NCBI GenBank assembly: GCA_946551795.1
Contig: CAMNRF010000012.1
Coordinates: forward strand, 1-43,162
Direction: 5' to 3'
DNA: 43,162 bases
Source of the DNA: an uncultured Oscillibacter sp.
Lineage (GTDB): Bacteria; Bacillota; Clostridia; Oscillospirales; Oscillospiraceae
In this document: piece by piece, positions 24,366 to 32,497 of the stretch
Layout: each line of letters begins with the position of its first letter
Numbering within the stretch: position 1 is the first letter of the stretch
Made by a program: the position numbers and the translations under genes
Notes under the pieces: generated by a model
The model's database searches: none
The model's input: only the letters and a program-made list of their open reading frames with translations
What the model was told of the DNA's origin: nothing

Positions 24366-25358
24366 TCAGCTCACATAAAACATGGTCTCCAGGATCTCCT
24401 CCCGGGTGATGCCGCCGAACAGCTCCCCCAGCGGGAACTTGCCCAGCACCTCCGCCACGGCCTCCCGGCGGAACTCACAGCCCTCCAGCGCGGCGGTGAG
24501 GCCGTCCAGAGGGGAGACCGACAGGAAGTCTCCGTAGAACACGATGCCGGTGATCCGGCCCTCCTTCACCTGGACCCGGACCTCCAGCCCGCCGCCCTCA
24601 AAGCGGCGGCGGTTGGTCAGATCGTACTGGGGAGAGCGGCCGTAATTCCACTGCCAGGTGTCGTACTTTGTCCGTTTCAACTCCTCCACGGCGGCCAGCT
24701 CCTCCGCCGTCAGGCGGCCTGTCACCATGCCGCCCCCGGAGAGGGACTTCTTCAAATACTCCCAGAACTCCCCCAGCTCCATATCCCGGGCCAGGGAGGG
24801 ACGGATATTCCCGATGCGGCTGCGGACGGACTTGGCGCTCTTGGACTGGAACTTGCCGGGGTCCACCTGGAGGGCCCCCGCCACCATGGAGGGATTCGCG
24901 TCAAAGAGCATGGTCCCGTGGTACAGGATGCGTCCCTTCACCAGCCGCTGGGCAGTGCCGGAGACCTTCCTCCCGTCCACCAGAATGTCGTTGCGCCCCG
25001 AGGCCTCCGCCTGGAGCCCCAGGCCCCGCAGGGCCTCCACCACGGGCCGGGTAAACCGCTCCATGGTCAGCCGCTCCGCGTCGCCCGTATCGGCGATAAA
25101 AGAGTAGTTGAGATTCCCCAGATCGTGGTACACCGCGCCGCCGCCGGTGGTCCTCCGAACCACGTTGATGTGGTGGGCCTCCACAAACTCCCGGTTGATC
25201 TCCGCCTCGGTGTTCTGGTTCTGCCCCACCACGATGGTGTTGTCGTTCTGCCACAGGAGCAGGTACTCCCCCTCCAGCCGGTGCGTCAGCACGAACTCCT
25301 CAAAGGCCAGATTATAACAGGGGTTTTGTGACCCGGTCTCCAGATATGTCACGGACAT
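24366..25358 (-). CDS. lplA: Lipoate-protein ligase
   Basis: Activates free lipoate with ATP and attaches it to lysines of E2-type lipoyl domains. 330 residues. Signature RRTTGGGAVYHD (68-79) and the adenylate-contact lysine K131 in DGRKVSG; a C-terminal accessory domain of about 80 residues is present, as in full-length LplA. ATG 25358 follows GAGGAGA. It lies near the two lipoate-dependent complexes (four lipoyl-protein genes if both E2s, E3 and shared use are counted), matching their need for cofactor. Promoter at 25433-25461 and an operator-like repeat at 25406-25416 suggest regulation by the GntR protein encoded next door (inference). Confidence 0.94.
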   Translation of the reverse strand: MSVTYLETGSQNPCYNLAFEEFVLTHRLEGEYLLLWQNDNTIVVGQNQNTEAEINREFVEAHHINVVRRTTGGGAVYHDLGNLNYSFIADTGDAERLTMERFTRPVVEALRGLGLQAEASGRNDILVDGRKVSGTAQRLVKGRILYHGTMLFDANPSMVAGALQVDPGKFQSKSAKSVRSRIGNIRPSLARDMELGEFWEYLKKSLSGGGMVTGRLTAEELAAVEELKRTKYDTWQWNYGRSPQYDLTNRRRFEGGGLEVRVQVKEGRITGIVFYGDFLSVSPLDGLTAALEGCEFRREAVAEVLGKFPLGELFGGITREEILETMFYVS

Positions 25359-25405
25359 AGGATGTCTCCTCTTGCAACAAACGCCGGGGCGGTATGGCGG
25401 TCTGT

Positions 25406-25416
25406 TGGTCATACCA
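25406..25416. promoter_or_regulatory. FadR-type operator-like repeat in the lplA leader
   Basis: TGGTCATACCA matches the TGGT-N3-ACCA dyad typical of FadR-subfamily GntR repressors. It lies just downstream of the expected lplA transcription start, a repressing position. Confidence 0.55.
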
Positions 25417-25432
25417 TCCAACCGATACCCTT

Positions 25433-25461
25433 ACAATAGCAGTTTTTGCCCCATTCGTCAA
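25433..25461 (-). promoter_or_regulatory. Sigma-A promoter of lplA
   Basis: On the minus strand TTGACG (25461-25456), 17-base spacer, TATTGT (25438-25433). Confidence 0.8.
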
Positions 25462-25558
25462 GCGTATTGGAAAAGTCTTAACGCCAAAAAAACCGGCAGA
25501 TTCCCAACAGTTTGCACAAACACAGCCGGGCGGGCGCCCCGCCATTTTCAGGCCGGGC

Positions 25559-26248
25559 CTAGTGGTCCGGATACTTCCGGGCGAAGTCCTCCACGATCTT
25601 CAAATGCAGGTCCATCTCCCGCTTGGCCCGCTCCTCGTCCCGGTCCCGCACCGCCTCATAGATGGCAATATGGGACTCCTGGCTGCGCCGCTGGTAGTCC
25701 GGCCGGCCGAAGAAGCGGACGCGGATGTCGGCGATCATGCTGTTGACCAGATGGATGGTGGCGGCCAGCATCATATTGTGGCTGGCGATGGCCAGGGCGT
25801 CGTGGAACCGCAGATCGTTCATATAGTCGTCCGGGTTGCTCTCCAGCATCCGGACCGCCTCCGCCAGCGCCGCCAGGTCCTCCTCCGTGGCCCGCTGGCT
25901 GGCCAGCCCCGCGATGGCCACCTCGTTGATCCGGCGGAACTCGCCGAAGTCCTCCTGAATGTCGGGCTTGTTGGACACCCGGACAAAGGAGATGGACCTC
26001 TGAATATAGTCCGCGTCCCGGATCACCACCTTCCGGTTGCCCCGGTTCTCAATGGCCCCCAGAAATTCCAGGATGGCAAGGCACTCCCGCAGAGACCCCC
26101 GGCCCACGCCCAGCATCTCCGCCAGGTCCCGCTCGGAGGGGAGCTCCTGGCCCACTTTGACGTCTCCCCGGTCAATGGCGGCGATCAGCGTCTGCATCAC
26201 AAGCTCCGGTATTTTAGGCAGTGCGTGTTGAATTTTTTCCAGCTGCAT
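25559..26248 (-). CDS. GntR family (FadR subfamily) transcriptional regulator
   Basis: Winged-helix N-domain (HTH about 37-66: LPSERDLAEMLGVGRGSLRE) plus an all-helical FCD effector domain to residue 229, which normally binds a carboxylate and a metal through conserved Asp/His residues; RFHDALAIASHN, ESHIAIYEAV and DLHLKIV carry candidate ligands. ATG 26248 follows GGGAGAGGA; the frame extends to 26287 but that would run into its own promoter. Repressors of this type often control TRAP-transporter and organic-acid operons. A perfect dyad overlaps its own -10, and a related one sits in the lplA leader. The effector and full regulon are unknown. Confidence 0.92.
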   Translation of the reverse strand: MQLEKIQHALPKIPELVMQTLIAAIDRGDVKVGQELPSERDLAEMLGVGRGSLRECLAILEFLGAIENRGNRKVVIRDADYIQRSISFVRVSNKPDIQEDFGEFRRINEVAIAGLASQRATEEDLAALAEAVRMLESNPDDYMNDLRFHDALAIASHNMMLAATIHLVNSMIADIRVRFFGRPDYQRRSQESHIAIYEAVRDRDEERAKREMDLHLKIVEDFARKYPDH

Positions 26249-26264
26249 ATCCTCTCCCCCCTTT

Positions 26265-26283
26265 TGGTAAGGCCATCTTACCA
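26265..26283. promoter_or_regulatory. Operator-like dyad over the GntR promoter
   Basis: Perfect 7-base arms TGGTAAG / CTTACCA with a 5-base spacer. The site covers the -10 hexamer (26275-26280), so binding would block the gene's own transcription. Confidence 0.72.
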
Positions 26284-26303
26284 TCAAACCGATTGGGTGT
26301 CAA
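26275..26303 (-). promoter_or_regulatory. Sigma-A promoter of the GntR regulator
   Basis: On the minus strand TTGACA (26303-26298), 17-base spacer, TAAGAT (26280-26275). Confidence 0.87.
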
Positions 26304-26318
26304 TGAGAGAAATGACAT

Positions 26319-26352
26319 AAAAGCGTCCCGGAGGCCAAAGCCCCCGGGACGC
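26319..26352 (-). terminator. Terminator after the SdpI-like gene
   Basis: 9-bp GC-rich stem (26323-26331 with 26344-26352) extended by a mismatched inner stem, followed on the minus strand by TTTT. Confidence 0.8.
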
Positions 26353-26390
26353 CGGTCCGTCATATCTCCGTCCGCCTCTTCACGGGTCCG

Positions 26391-27101
26391 TCATCTCTGC
26401 CGCACGACACAGGCCGCGGGGACAATCAGCGCCGCCCCGCCGCAGACCGCGGCGACCCAGGGGACCCCCGCCATGGTGCCGGCGATGGCCAGCAGCCCCG
26501 CCGCCAGCCAGGCGCCGCCGGTGAGGTGGTGGACGCCGTCCCAGTCCGCCCCGGGCCGCCCCGCCAGGGCAAAGCCCAGGGAGACGCGGGAGTCCCGGGG
26601 GCAGTCCCACATATGGGAGCCCAGGAGCAGCAGAAGAAGGCCCAGGACGCAGGGGGCCACGAAGGACAGGTCCCAGGCCCGCCCGGCAGACTGGAGCATC
26701 ATGCCGCCGCAGAACAGCACGGAGATAATGGGGAACCCCCAGCGGCCCACCAGGCGGACGTAGGGCTTGGGTACGGTCATGCGACGCTGGTTCACCAGCA
26801 GCTGGTAGTGGGCCAGAAGGTCCAGCACACACATCAGCCCCGGCAGGGCGAACACCACCGCCGCCCGGGGCAGGGAGTCGTCCTTTCCGTCCGCGCCGAT
26901 GAGGCCGGTCTCCACGATCTCCGGGATCTCGCCCCAGAGCCGCAGGCCCAGGATGACAGGCAGGGCACAGCACACCAGCGTCACCGCCAGCAGCAGCCGT
27001 CCCTTGGTTCTGGACACGTGCCTGCCGAACAGGCGCGCGCCCTCCATCTCCGCCTGCCGGGAGGAGAGGTCCGGTGTTTTGTTTTTCTTTTGAGCACTCA
27101 T
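26391..27101 (-). CDS. SdpI/DUF1648-like membrane protein
   Basis: 236 residues with about six hydrophobic segments and a charged, Lys-rich cytoplasmic N-terminus. The segment VSLGFALAGRPGADWDGVHH, followed directly by a new helix, resembles the (I)GIRxPxTLxxxxxWxxTHRxGG pattern of SdpI-family proteins, which confer immunity to the SDP toxin in Bacillus subtilis or have unknown roles. The first extracellular loop has the weak DUF1648 look (EIPEIVETGLIGADGKDD). No toxin gene is next to it. ATG 27101 follows AAAGGAG. Its own promoter lies at 27136-27164 and a terminator at 26319-26352, so it is monocistronic. The family call is moderate and the function unknown. Confidence 0.6.
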   Translation of the reverse strand: MSAQKKNKTPDLSSRQAEMEGARLFGRHVSRTKGRLLLAVTLVCCALPVILGLRLWGEIPEIVETGLIGADGKDDSLPRAAVVFALPGLMCVLDLLAHYQLLVNQRRMTVPKPYVRLVGRWGFPIISVLFCGGMMLQSAGRAWDLSFVAPCVLGLLLLLLGSHMWDCPRDSRVSLGFALAGRPGADWDGVHHLTGGAWLAAGLLAIAGTMAGVPWVAAVCGGAALIVPAACVVRQR

Positions 27102-27135
27102 AGTCGAGAGGCTCCTTTCTCCAGTCTACCGCTAC

Positions 27136-27164
27136 AGTATACCGCAGACCGCCGCTTTAGGCAA
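27136..27164 (-). promoter_or_regulatory. Sigma-A promoter of the SdpI-like gene
   Basis: On the minus strand TTGCCT (27164-27159), 17-base spacer, TATACT (27141-27136). Confidence 0.7.
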
Positions 27165-27287
27165 GAGACGCCGGCGAAAGTCCCGTTTACTCTTCGTGCC
27201 GCTGGAAGCCGGTTTTTGAAATACTCCGTTAAAACAGTCAATCGGCAGCTGCCCAATACGGGTAACTGCCCGATAAAACACAGTTCG

Positions 27288-27509
27288 TCAGCTCTCTTTT
27301 TTGTCAGAGGGAACGCCGTTTTGCTCTAATCTTGAGACGATGATGCCTGTGCAGGTAATGATCACAACGCAAAGAAACATTCCCATTCCCAAAACGCAGG
27401 CACTTCCGTAGTCCATGCCATTAAAGAAATCTCCGCAAATATCCGAAAAGAAGATTCCCATTACTGCGGCTGCACATCCTGCCGCAAAGTATCGGCATAC
27501 CGTTTTCAT
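27288..27509 (-). CDS. Small two-helix membrane protein of unknown function
   Basis: 73 residues: a basic start (MKTVCRYF), two hydrophobic segments (about 8-25 and 36-58) and a charged tail ending DKKES. I do not recognise a family. It is very likely expressed: ATG 27509 follows GAGGAGA and a near-consensus promoter lies at 27548-27576. Its DNA is clearly less GC-rich than its neighbours', so it may have arrived by transfer. An imperfect hairpin at 27241-27274 follows the stop and may end the transcript. Confidence 0.7.
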   Translation of the reverse strand: MKTVCRYFAAGCAAAVMGIFFSDICGDFFNGMDYGSACVLGMGMFLCVVIITCTGIIVSRLEQNGVPSDKKES

Positions 27510-27547
27510 ACAATTGCTCTCCTCACAAACATGGATTTATTGTTCCG

Positions 27548-27576
27548 ATTATACCATGGAGAACTCCTCGTTTCAA
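27548..27576 (-). promoter_or_regulatory. Sigma-A promoter of the 73-residue membrane protein
   Basis: On the minus strand TTGAAA (27576-27571), 17-base spacer, TATAAT (27553-27548). Confidence 0.88.
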
Positions 27577-27661
27577 TCTGAAGCCGGCGGGATCGTCAAC
27601 GCCTGAATGCGGCAATACAAAAAATGAAGGAATCGGCGGAAAGGCCGGGTGAAAAAGCCGC

Positions 27662-27690
27662 TTGACATTCCCGAGGGGCGGTGCTACCAT
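27662..27690 (+). promoter_or_regulatory. Sigma-A promoter of the LysE-family gene
   Basis: TTGACA (27662-27667), 17-base spacer, TACCAT (27685-27690). Confidence 0.65.
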
Positions 27691-27753
27691 CATACGAGCG
27701 CCGCCCGCCCCCCGCGGGCCGCGGCGAATCCAGACAGAAAAGAGGAGATTCCC

Positions 27754-28347
27754 ATGCCCGGAGCGGTCTTTCTGGAGCTGGCGGCCTACGCCTGCGCCAC
27801 CACCTTCTCCCCCGGCCCCAACAACATCCTCCTGCTCAGCTGTACCAGCAAATTCGGCTTTCGGAAGTGCCTGCCGCTGATCTTCGGCATCTGGACCGGC
27901 CTGCTGTCGGTGATGCTGATCTGCGGCTTCGGCTGCGCCTGGCTGGGGGAGCTGGTCCCTCAGATCGTCCCCTACGCCAAGTACATCGGCGCGGCCTATA
28001 TCCTCTACCTGGCCTACCGCACCCTGCTGCGCAAAACCGGCAGCGCCGGCGGAGACAGCGCCACTCCCCTCACTTACGTCAACGGCTTCCTCCTGCAGTT
28101 CCTCAACGTCAAGATCCTCTCCCTGGGCATCGCCGCCTACTCCGGCTACATCCTGCCCCACGGCTTCCAGGTGCCCATGATCCTGGGCTTTGCCGCCGTC
28201 ATGGCCGGCTGCGCCGCCACCGGGAACCTGATCTGGGCCACCATGGGCACCATGCTCTTCCCCCTGTACAAGCGGTTCAACACCGCCATCAACGTGGTCA
28301 TGGCGCTGCTGCTGGTGTGGTGCGCCTGGAAGATCGTCTTTCTGTAA
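27754..28347 (+). CDS. LysE/RhtB family amino-acid exporter
   Basis: Membrane exporter of the LysE superfamily, 197 residues with about six helices. The family motif FSPGPNNILLLS appears in the first helix pair, followed by the conserved loop GFRKCLPLIFGIW; FLLQFLNVKILSLG in the middle matches the FxxxLLNPK-type motif. ATG 27754 follows AGAGGAGA; the in-frame start at 27649 lies upstream of the promoter and cannot be used. The cargo could be lysine, threonine, homoserine, leucine or cysteine; none is specified by the sequence. It is a single-gene unit with its own promoter and terminator. Confidence 0.9.
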   Translation: MPGAVFLELAAYACATTFSPGPNNILLLSCTSKFGFRKCLPLIFGIWTGLLSVMLICGFGCAWLGELVPQIVPYAKYIGAAYILYLAYRTLLRKTGSAGGDSATPLTYVNGFLLQFLNVKILSLGIAAYSGYILPHGFQVPMILGFAAVMAGCAATGNLIWATMGTMLFPLYKRFNTAINVVMALLLVWCAWKIVFL

Positions 28348-28357
28348 CAACAGTTGG

Positions 28358-28394
28358 AGGAGCCGCGCCCGGTTCGGGCGCGGCTCCTGTTTTA
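28358..28394. terminator. Bidirectional terminator between lysE-type gene and MCP
   Basis: Perfect 14-bp stem (28358-28371 with 28375-28388), 3-base loop and a TTTT shortly after the stem on the plus strand. The MCP gene converges from the right. Confidence 0.88.
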
Positions 28395-28412
28395 TCAGCG
28401 GTTATGCGGGGC

Positions 28413-30095
28413 TCAAGCGCCCGCGGCGCCGGCGCTGTCCGCCCGGAGCCGGAAGCGCCGGGTCTCCGCCTCCAGCTTGTGGACCTCCTCGAAGAGGTCC
28501 GCGCTGACAGCGGCGGACTCCTGGCTGCTGGCGGAGTTGGTCTGCACCACCGCGGAGATCTGACCGATGCCCTCGGTGACCTGGGCGATGGACTCCGCCT
28601 CGCCCTCCACCGCCTGGGCGATCTCGCCGATGGCGCTGTTGGACTGGACCACCAGCTCCAGGGTCTTCTTCAGCGTATCGGAGACCTCCTCCACGATCTG
28701 ACTGCCCCGCTTGGTGGCCTGGACGGAGTTGTCGATCAGGTCCTTGGTGGCCTTGGCGGCCTGGTCGGACTTGGCGGCCAGGTTCCGCACCTCGTCGGCC
28801 ACCACGGCGAAGCCCTTGCCGGCGCTGCCGGCCCGGGCGGCCTCCACCGCGGCGTTCAGGGCCAGAATGTTGGTCTGGAAGGCGATGTCCTCAATGGTGG
28901 CGATGATCTTGCCGATCTGTTCGGAGGCGTTGGTGATGTCCGCCATGGCGGAGACCATGTGCTCCATCTGCTTGCTGGAGACAGTGACCTGCTCCCCGGT
29001 GAGACGGGCGTTCTCCTGGGCGGAGGCGGCGATCTTCACGTTCTGGGCCGCGTTCTTGCTCAGGTCGTCCACCGTGGCGTACACCTCCTCCACGGCGCTG
29101 GCCTGCTCCGTGGCGCCCTGGGCCAGGGCCTGGGCGCCGCTGGAGAGCTGCTCCGCGTTGCCGGACACCCGTCCCTGGGCCTTCACGATCCTGCCCAGGG
29201 CCTCGGAGATGGTGGCGGTGAAGCTGTTGAGGGAGTCCTCAATGGACTTGAAGTCCCCGATGTAGGGCACGGAGGTCCGCACGTCGAAATTGCCCCGGGA
29301 CAGCTGCTCCATGACGGCGTTCAGGTCCTGCACATAGCCGTGGACCTGGGCCATGGATTTCTCCAGGGTGGAGGACAGGTCCCCCAGCTCGTTGTTCCCG
29401 TACTTGCCCATCTCCAGGTCCAGCCGGCCCTCCTGCAGGGGGGCTGTGCTGCGGGTGATCTCCAGAATGGGCCGCACCACCCGGCGCAGAACATAGGCCA
29501 CCAGGCTCAAAAGGCACGCCAGGGCCACCACCAGGCAGACCAGGCAGAGGATGTTCATCCACAGCGTGATGCTCTCCACCGTGGCCATGCTGGCCTCGCT
29601 GATGGCGGCGCCCTCCTCCACCACCTGCTCCAGCAGCCCCACCAGTGTGGTGAGGTTGGCCTGAATGGTCTCCTGATAGTATGCCTGGGCCCGGGCGGGG
29701 TCGGTCTCCAGCATCTCCAGCACCTCGACGGCGGACTCGTGGAGGGCCTTGTGCAGCGGCTCCATCTGGGAGCGGAGAGCCCGGATCGTCTCATTGTCCG
29801 TACCCGCCTCGCCGTAGAGCCACTTGCCCAGGACGCAGGTGGTGGGATCGATGCTGCCGGTGAACTCCTTGCCGGCGTACAGGGCGTTGCTGAGGCCGCT
29901 GGACCACTTGTAGTGGGCCGCCTCGGCGGTCTGGGCCCGGTTCAGCAGGGCGAAGGCCTGGGCGTTCTCCGTCTCGGCCCGCTTGATCCGCATGATGTTC
30001 ACCGTCGTGACAACGCTGAACAGCACCACGGAGAGCAGCGCCGCGGCCACCCGGTATCCCACCATCTTGTTGATGCTCTTGCGCATAAATGACAT
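28413..30095 (-). CDS. Methyl-accepting chemotaxis protein with CZB-like sensor segment
   Basis: Chemoreceptor of 560 residues. TM1 is about 13-33 and TM2 about 178-203, framing an outside domain of about 145 residues. In it H61 (AHYKW), C87 followed by LGKWLYGE, H115 and H119 (PLHKALHE) match the 3His-1Cys pattern of CZB zinc-binding domains. A HAMP segment follows TM2, then the coiled-coil signalling region with the hairpin tip ([20 protein letters not shown]) and methylation helices. No CheA or CheW is in the window. ATG 30095 is set 5 bases from AGGAG; ATG 30086 is also possible. Promoter at 30190-30217. Confidence 0.94.
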   Translation of the reverse strand: MSFMRKSINKMVGYRVAAALLSVVLFSVVTTVNIMRIKRAETENAQAFALLNRAQTAEAAHYKWSSGLSNALYAGKEFTGSIDPTTCVLGKWLYGEAGTDNETIRALRSQMEPLHKALHESAVEVLEMLETDPARAQAYYQETIQANLTTLVGLLEQVVEEGAAISEASMATVESITLWMNILCLVCLVVALACLLSLVAYVLRRVVRPILEITRSTAPLQEGRLDLEMGKYGNNELGDLSSTLEKSMAQVHGYVQDLNAVMEQLSRGNFDVRTSVPYIGDFKSIEDSLNSFTATISEALGRIVKAQGRVSGNAEQLSSGAQALAQGATEQASAVEEVYATVDDLSKNAAQNVKIAASAQENARLTGEQVTVSSKQMEHMVSAMADITNASEQIGKIIATIEDIAFQTNILALNAAVEAARAGSAGKGFAVVADEVRNLAAKSDQAAKATKDLIDNSVQATKRGSQIVEEVSDTLKKTLELVVQSNSAIGEIAQAVEGEAESIAQVTEGIGQISAVVQTNSASSQESAAVSADLFEEVHKLEAETRRFRLRADSAGAAGA

Positions 30096-30189
30096 CCTTT
30101 CTCCTCTTAAAATCAGGGAAACGCTGCCGGAACCGGCCCCCGTTCCGCCCTGCGGAGACGGACTGGACCATCATAGTGTCTTAAATGGT

Positions 30190-30217
30190 ATTATAACATA
30201 AACCTGGAACTTTGCAA
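30190..30217 (-). promoter_or_regulatory. Sigma-A promoter of the MCP gene (extended -10)
   Basis: On the minus strand TTGCAA (30217-30212), 16-base spacer ending TGT, then TATAAT (30195-30190); the TGn gives an extended -10. Confidence 0.85.
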
Positions 30218-30368
30218 CAAAAATTCCACAGGGAATTCTGGAAATATTCTCCGGCAGTCCAGCTCTCATTTCGGCGCTGTTTTCACCTGAATTTCGGAAC
30301 AGTCCTCCTGAAAACGCCGGCATGGACAGTGATTTTTTCCATACAATAGCCCTCCGCTGGCCTGGAAG

Positions 30369-31004
30369 CTAGGACTTTAAGCCAAACGCCTTTTCCACCA
30401 TGGCCAGTGTCTGCCCGATCGTCCTGTCCTCATCTCTTTGTATGACAGGCAATCCGGAACGCAGAAAGTGATCATACCTTTCCCGGGAATTGATCCGCGC
30501 CAGGCACTGCCGGAAGTTATCCAGCGCATGCTCCGGGTCGGGTTCTTCCATGATCAACCGGTACAGGAACTGCTTCTCCCGATCCGGCCTTTCAAAAAAG
30601 CGCCGCACGGATATTTGCGGCTCCGCAAGCATAATCAGGACATGCCCCTGGCCGGCGACGGTTTTCAGTGTTTCAACCGAGATATTCGTATCCACAAAAA
30701 CCGGCTGTTCCCGCGCGCTCAGGTCCTCCAATATTCTCAGCTCCAGTATTTCGCACTCTCTTGCAGCTCCATCGACCCATGCCTCGTATTCCTCCGGGGT
30801 CCTTCTGATGAAGTCATGCCAATCCTCCAGGTCCCTGGAATACGTCAGGCAGGGGAACTCCTCCCTGCTCAGTTGAGGCAGAAGTCGATTGTGATAATTC
30901 TCTTCACAAAGAATACCGCCATATTTTTCTGCCAGCAGTTTTACCATCGTTGATTTCCCGGCATAGGCTGTTCCGGTGATAAAGTAGATGTTATTGAAGT
31001 TCAT
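30369..31004 (-). CDS. P-loop NTPase / small-molecule kinase-like protein
   Basis: 211 residues. The Walker A loop GTAYAGKST (from residue 11) follows a beta strand (IYFIT), and PVFVDTNIS in the middle may be the Walker B-like strand. An Arg-rich lid region (RRFFERPDREKQFLYRL) resembles nucleoside or aminoglycoside-type kinases and zeta-toxin-like folds, so an ATP-dependent kinase of a small molecule is the best guess. ATG 31004 is chosen: AGAGG is 8 bases upstream, while starts at 31010 and 31037 are too close or lack a site. Its base composition is clearly lower in GC than its neighbours', which suggests acquisition. It is divergent from pyrC. No toxin or antitoxin partner is visible. Confidence 0.72.
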   Translation of the reverse strand: MNFNNIYFITGTAYAGKSTMVKLLAEKYGGILCEENYHNRLLPQLSREEFPCLTYSRDLEDWHDFIRRTPEEYEAWVDGAARECEILELRILEDLSAREQPVFVDTNISVETLKTVAGQGHVLIMLAEPQISVRRFFERPDREKQFLYRLIMEEPDPEHALDNFRQCLARINSRERYDHFLRSGLPVIQRDEDRTIGQTLAMVEKAFGLKS

Positions 31005-31136
31005 GTTCATATCCTCTGTCAGTTCTCGGCCTGTCATATTCGTTTCAGCCTCTCAAAATATCCTTCGCAGCGTCATCGGTGAGACCGGACGGCGCTCTCG
31101 GCATCCATTTTGAAAAGGGATCTCCGGCAAAATCTG

Positions 31137-31165
31137 TTGACAATCCCACCCGAATCAGGTAGTAT
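31137..31165 (+). promoter_or_regulatory. Sigma-A promoter of the pyr operon
   Basis: TTGACA (31137-31142), 17-base spacer, TAGTAT (31160-31165); an overlapping TATACT lies 3 bases further. The leader before pyrC is only about 30 bases, with no room for a PyrR attenuator. Confidence 0.72.
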
Positions 31166-31204
31166 ACTTTTTTGAGCAACGAAAAAGGAGGAAGGAGTCC
31201 GCGT

Positions 31205-32497
31205 ATGGATCTGCTGCTGACCGGTGGGACCGTCTTTTTGGACGGGCACTTTGAAAATCTCGACGTCGCCGTCTCCGACGGCCGTATTGTTTCCGTCTCC
31301 CCCTCCCTTCCAAAGGAAGGCTTTTCCGTCATTGAACTGCATAACCGCTGTTTGGTTCCAGGTTTCGTCGATGTCCACGTCCATCTTCGAGAGCCTGGAT
31401 TTTCTTATAAGGAGACGGTGTTCTCCGGCACCGCCGCCGCGGCGGCAGGGGGCTACACGGCGGTGTGCGCCATGCCCAACCTGAACCCGGTGCCGGATAG
31501 CCCGGAGCACCTCCGGGCCCAGCTGGACATCATCGAAAAAAACGCCAAAGTCCACGTCTACCCCTACGGGGCCATCACCCGGGGGGAGCGGGGGGAGGCT
31601 CTGGCGGACCTCCGCCGGCTGGCCCCCCTGGTGCCCGGCTTCTCCGACGACGGACGGGGCGTCCAGTCGGAGGAGCGGATGCGCCAGGCCATGGAGCTCG
31701 CCAGAGAGTTGGACAGGCCCATCGCGGCCCACTGCGAGGACGAGTCCCTCCTGACAAGGGGCTGGTGCGTCCACGACGGGTCCTTTGCCCGGGCCCACGG
31801 CCTCCCCGGCAACGACCCCGCCAGCGAGTGGAAGCAGGTGGAGCGGGATCTCCGGCTGGTGCGGGAGACCGGCTGCCGCTACCATGTCTGCCACGTCTCC
31901 TCCAAAGAGAGCGTGGCCCTGATCCGCGCCGCCAAGGCGGAGGGCCTCCCCGTCACCTGCGAGACCGGGCCCCACTACCTCTGTCTCTGCGACGAGGACC
32001 TGCTGGACGAGGGCCGCTTCCGCATGAATCCCCCCATCCGCTCCGCCGCGGACCGGGACGCCCTCGTCGAGGGGCTGCTGGACGGCACCGTGGACTGCAT
32101 CGCCACAGACCACGCCCCCCACTCTCCGGAGGAGAAGTCCGGGGGCCTCCGGGGAAGCCTCAACGGCATCGTGGGGCTGGAGTGCGCCTTCCCCGTGCTG
32201 TACACGCAGCTGGTGGAGACCGGGATCATCCCCTTTGAGACGCTTTTGAACGCCCTGTGCGTCAACCCCCGGCGCATTTTCCACCTGCCGGGGGGGACCA
32301 TCGCGGCGGGCCAGAGCGCCGATCTGACGGTGCTGGACCTGAACCGGCCCGGCGTCATCGACAGCGCCGCCTTCCGCTCCCTGGGCCGGGCCACCCCCTT
32401 CGACGGCTGGGGCGTCTCCGCCGCCGTGGCCCTGACCCTCTGCGGCGGGGAGATCGTGTACCATGATCTGCGAAATCCGGAGGAGGTGACGCTGTGA
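31205..32497 (+). CDS. pyrC: Dihydroorotase
   Basis: Zinc amidohydrolase that cyclises carbamoyl-aspartate to dihydroorotate, step 3 of pyrimidine synthesis. 430 residues, the class I (long) form. Zinc ligands H58 and H60 (DVHVHLREPG); the PYGAIT region marks the carboxylated-Lys strand, although the lysine itself is not obvious; AHCEDES and VCHVSS supply the next histidines; TDHAPHSPEEK has the catalytic aspartate. ATG 31205 follows GGAGGAAGGAG. First gene of the pyr operon; its stop overlaps the pyrK start by 4 bases. Confidence 0.95.
   Translation: MDLLLTGGTVFLDGHFENLDVAVSDGRIVSVSPSLPKEGFSVIELHNRCLVPGFVDVHVHLREPGFSYKETVFSGTAAAAAGGYTAVCAMPNLNPVPDSPEHLRAQLDIIEKNAKVHVYPYGAITRGERGEALADLRRLAPLVPGFSDDGRGVQSEERMRQAMELARELDRPIAAHCEDESLLTRGWCVHDGSFARAHGLPGNDPASEWKQVERDLRLVRETGCRYHVCHVSSKESVALIRAAKAEGLPVTCETGPHYLCLCDEDLLDEGRFRMNPPIRSAADRDALVEGLLDGTVDCIATDHAPHSPEEKSGGLRGSLNGIVGLECAFPVLYTQLVETGIIPFETLLNALCVNPRRIFHLPGGTIAAGQSADLTVLDLNRPGVIDSAAFRSLGRATPFDGWGVSAAVALTLCGGEIVYHDLRNPEEVTL

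Noticed and set aside
27681-30092. 803-codon open frame on the plus strand
   Set aside because: Partly out-of-frame over the LysE gene and antisense to the MCP gene; crosses a strong terminator at 28358-28394.
27288-31037. SdpI-like protein, small membrane peptide and kinase-like protein as a toxin-immunity or toxin-antitoxin set
   Set aside because: The genes have separate promoters and terminators, and are interrupted by LysE and MCP genes; no toxin is recognisable.
31143-31204. PyrR-type attenuator or UMP-responsive leader before pyrC
   Set aside because: Leader is too short (about 30 bases) and holds no terminator/antiterminator pair.
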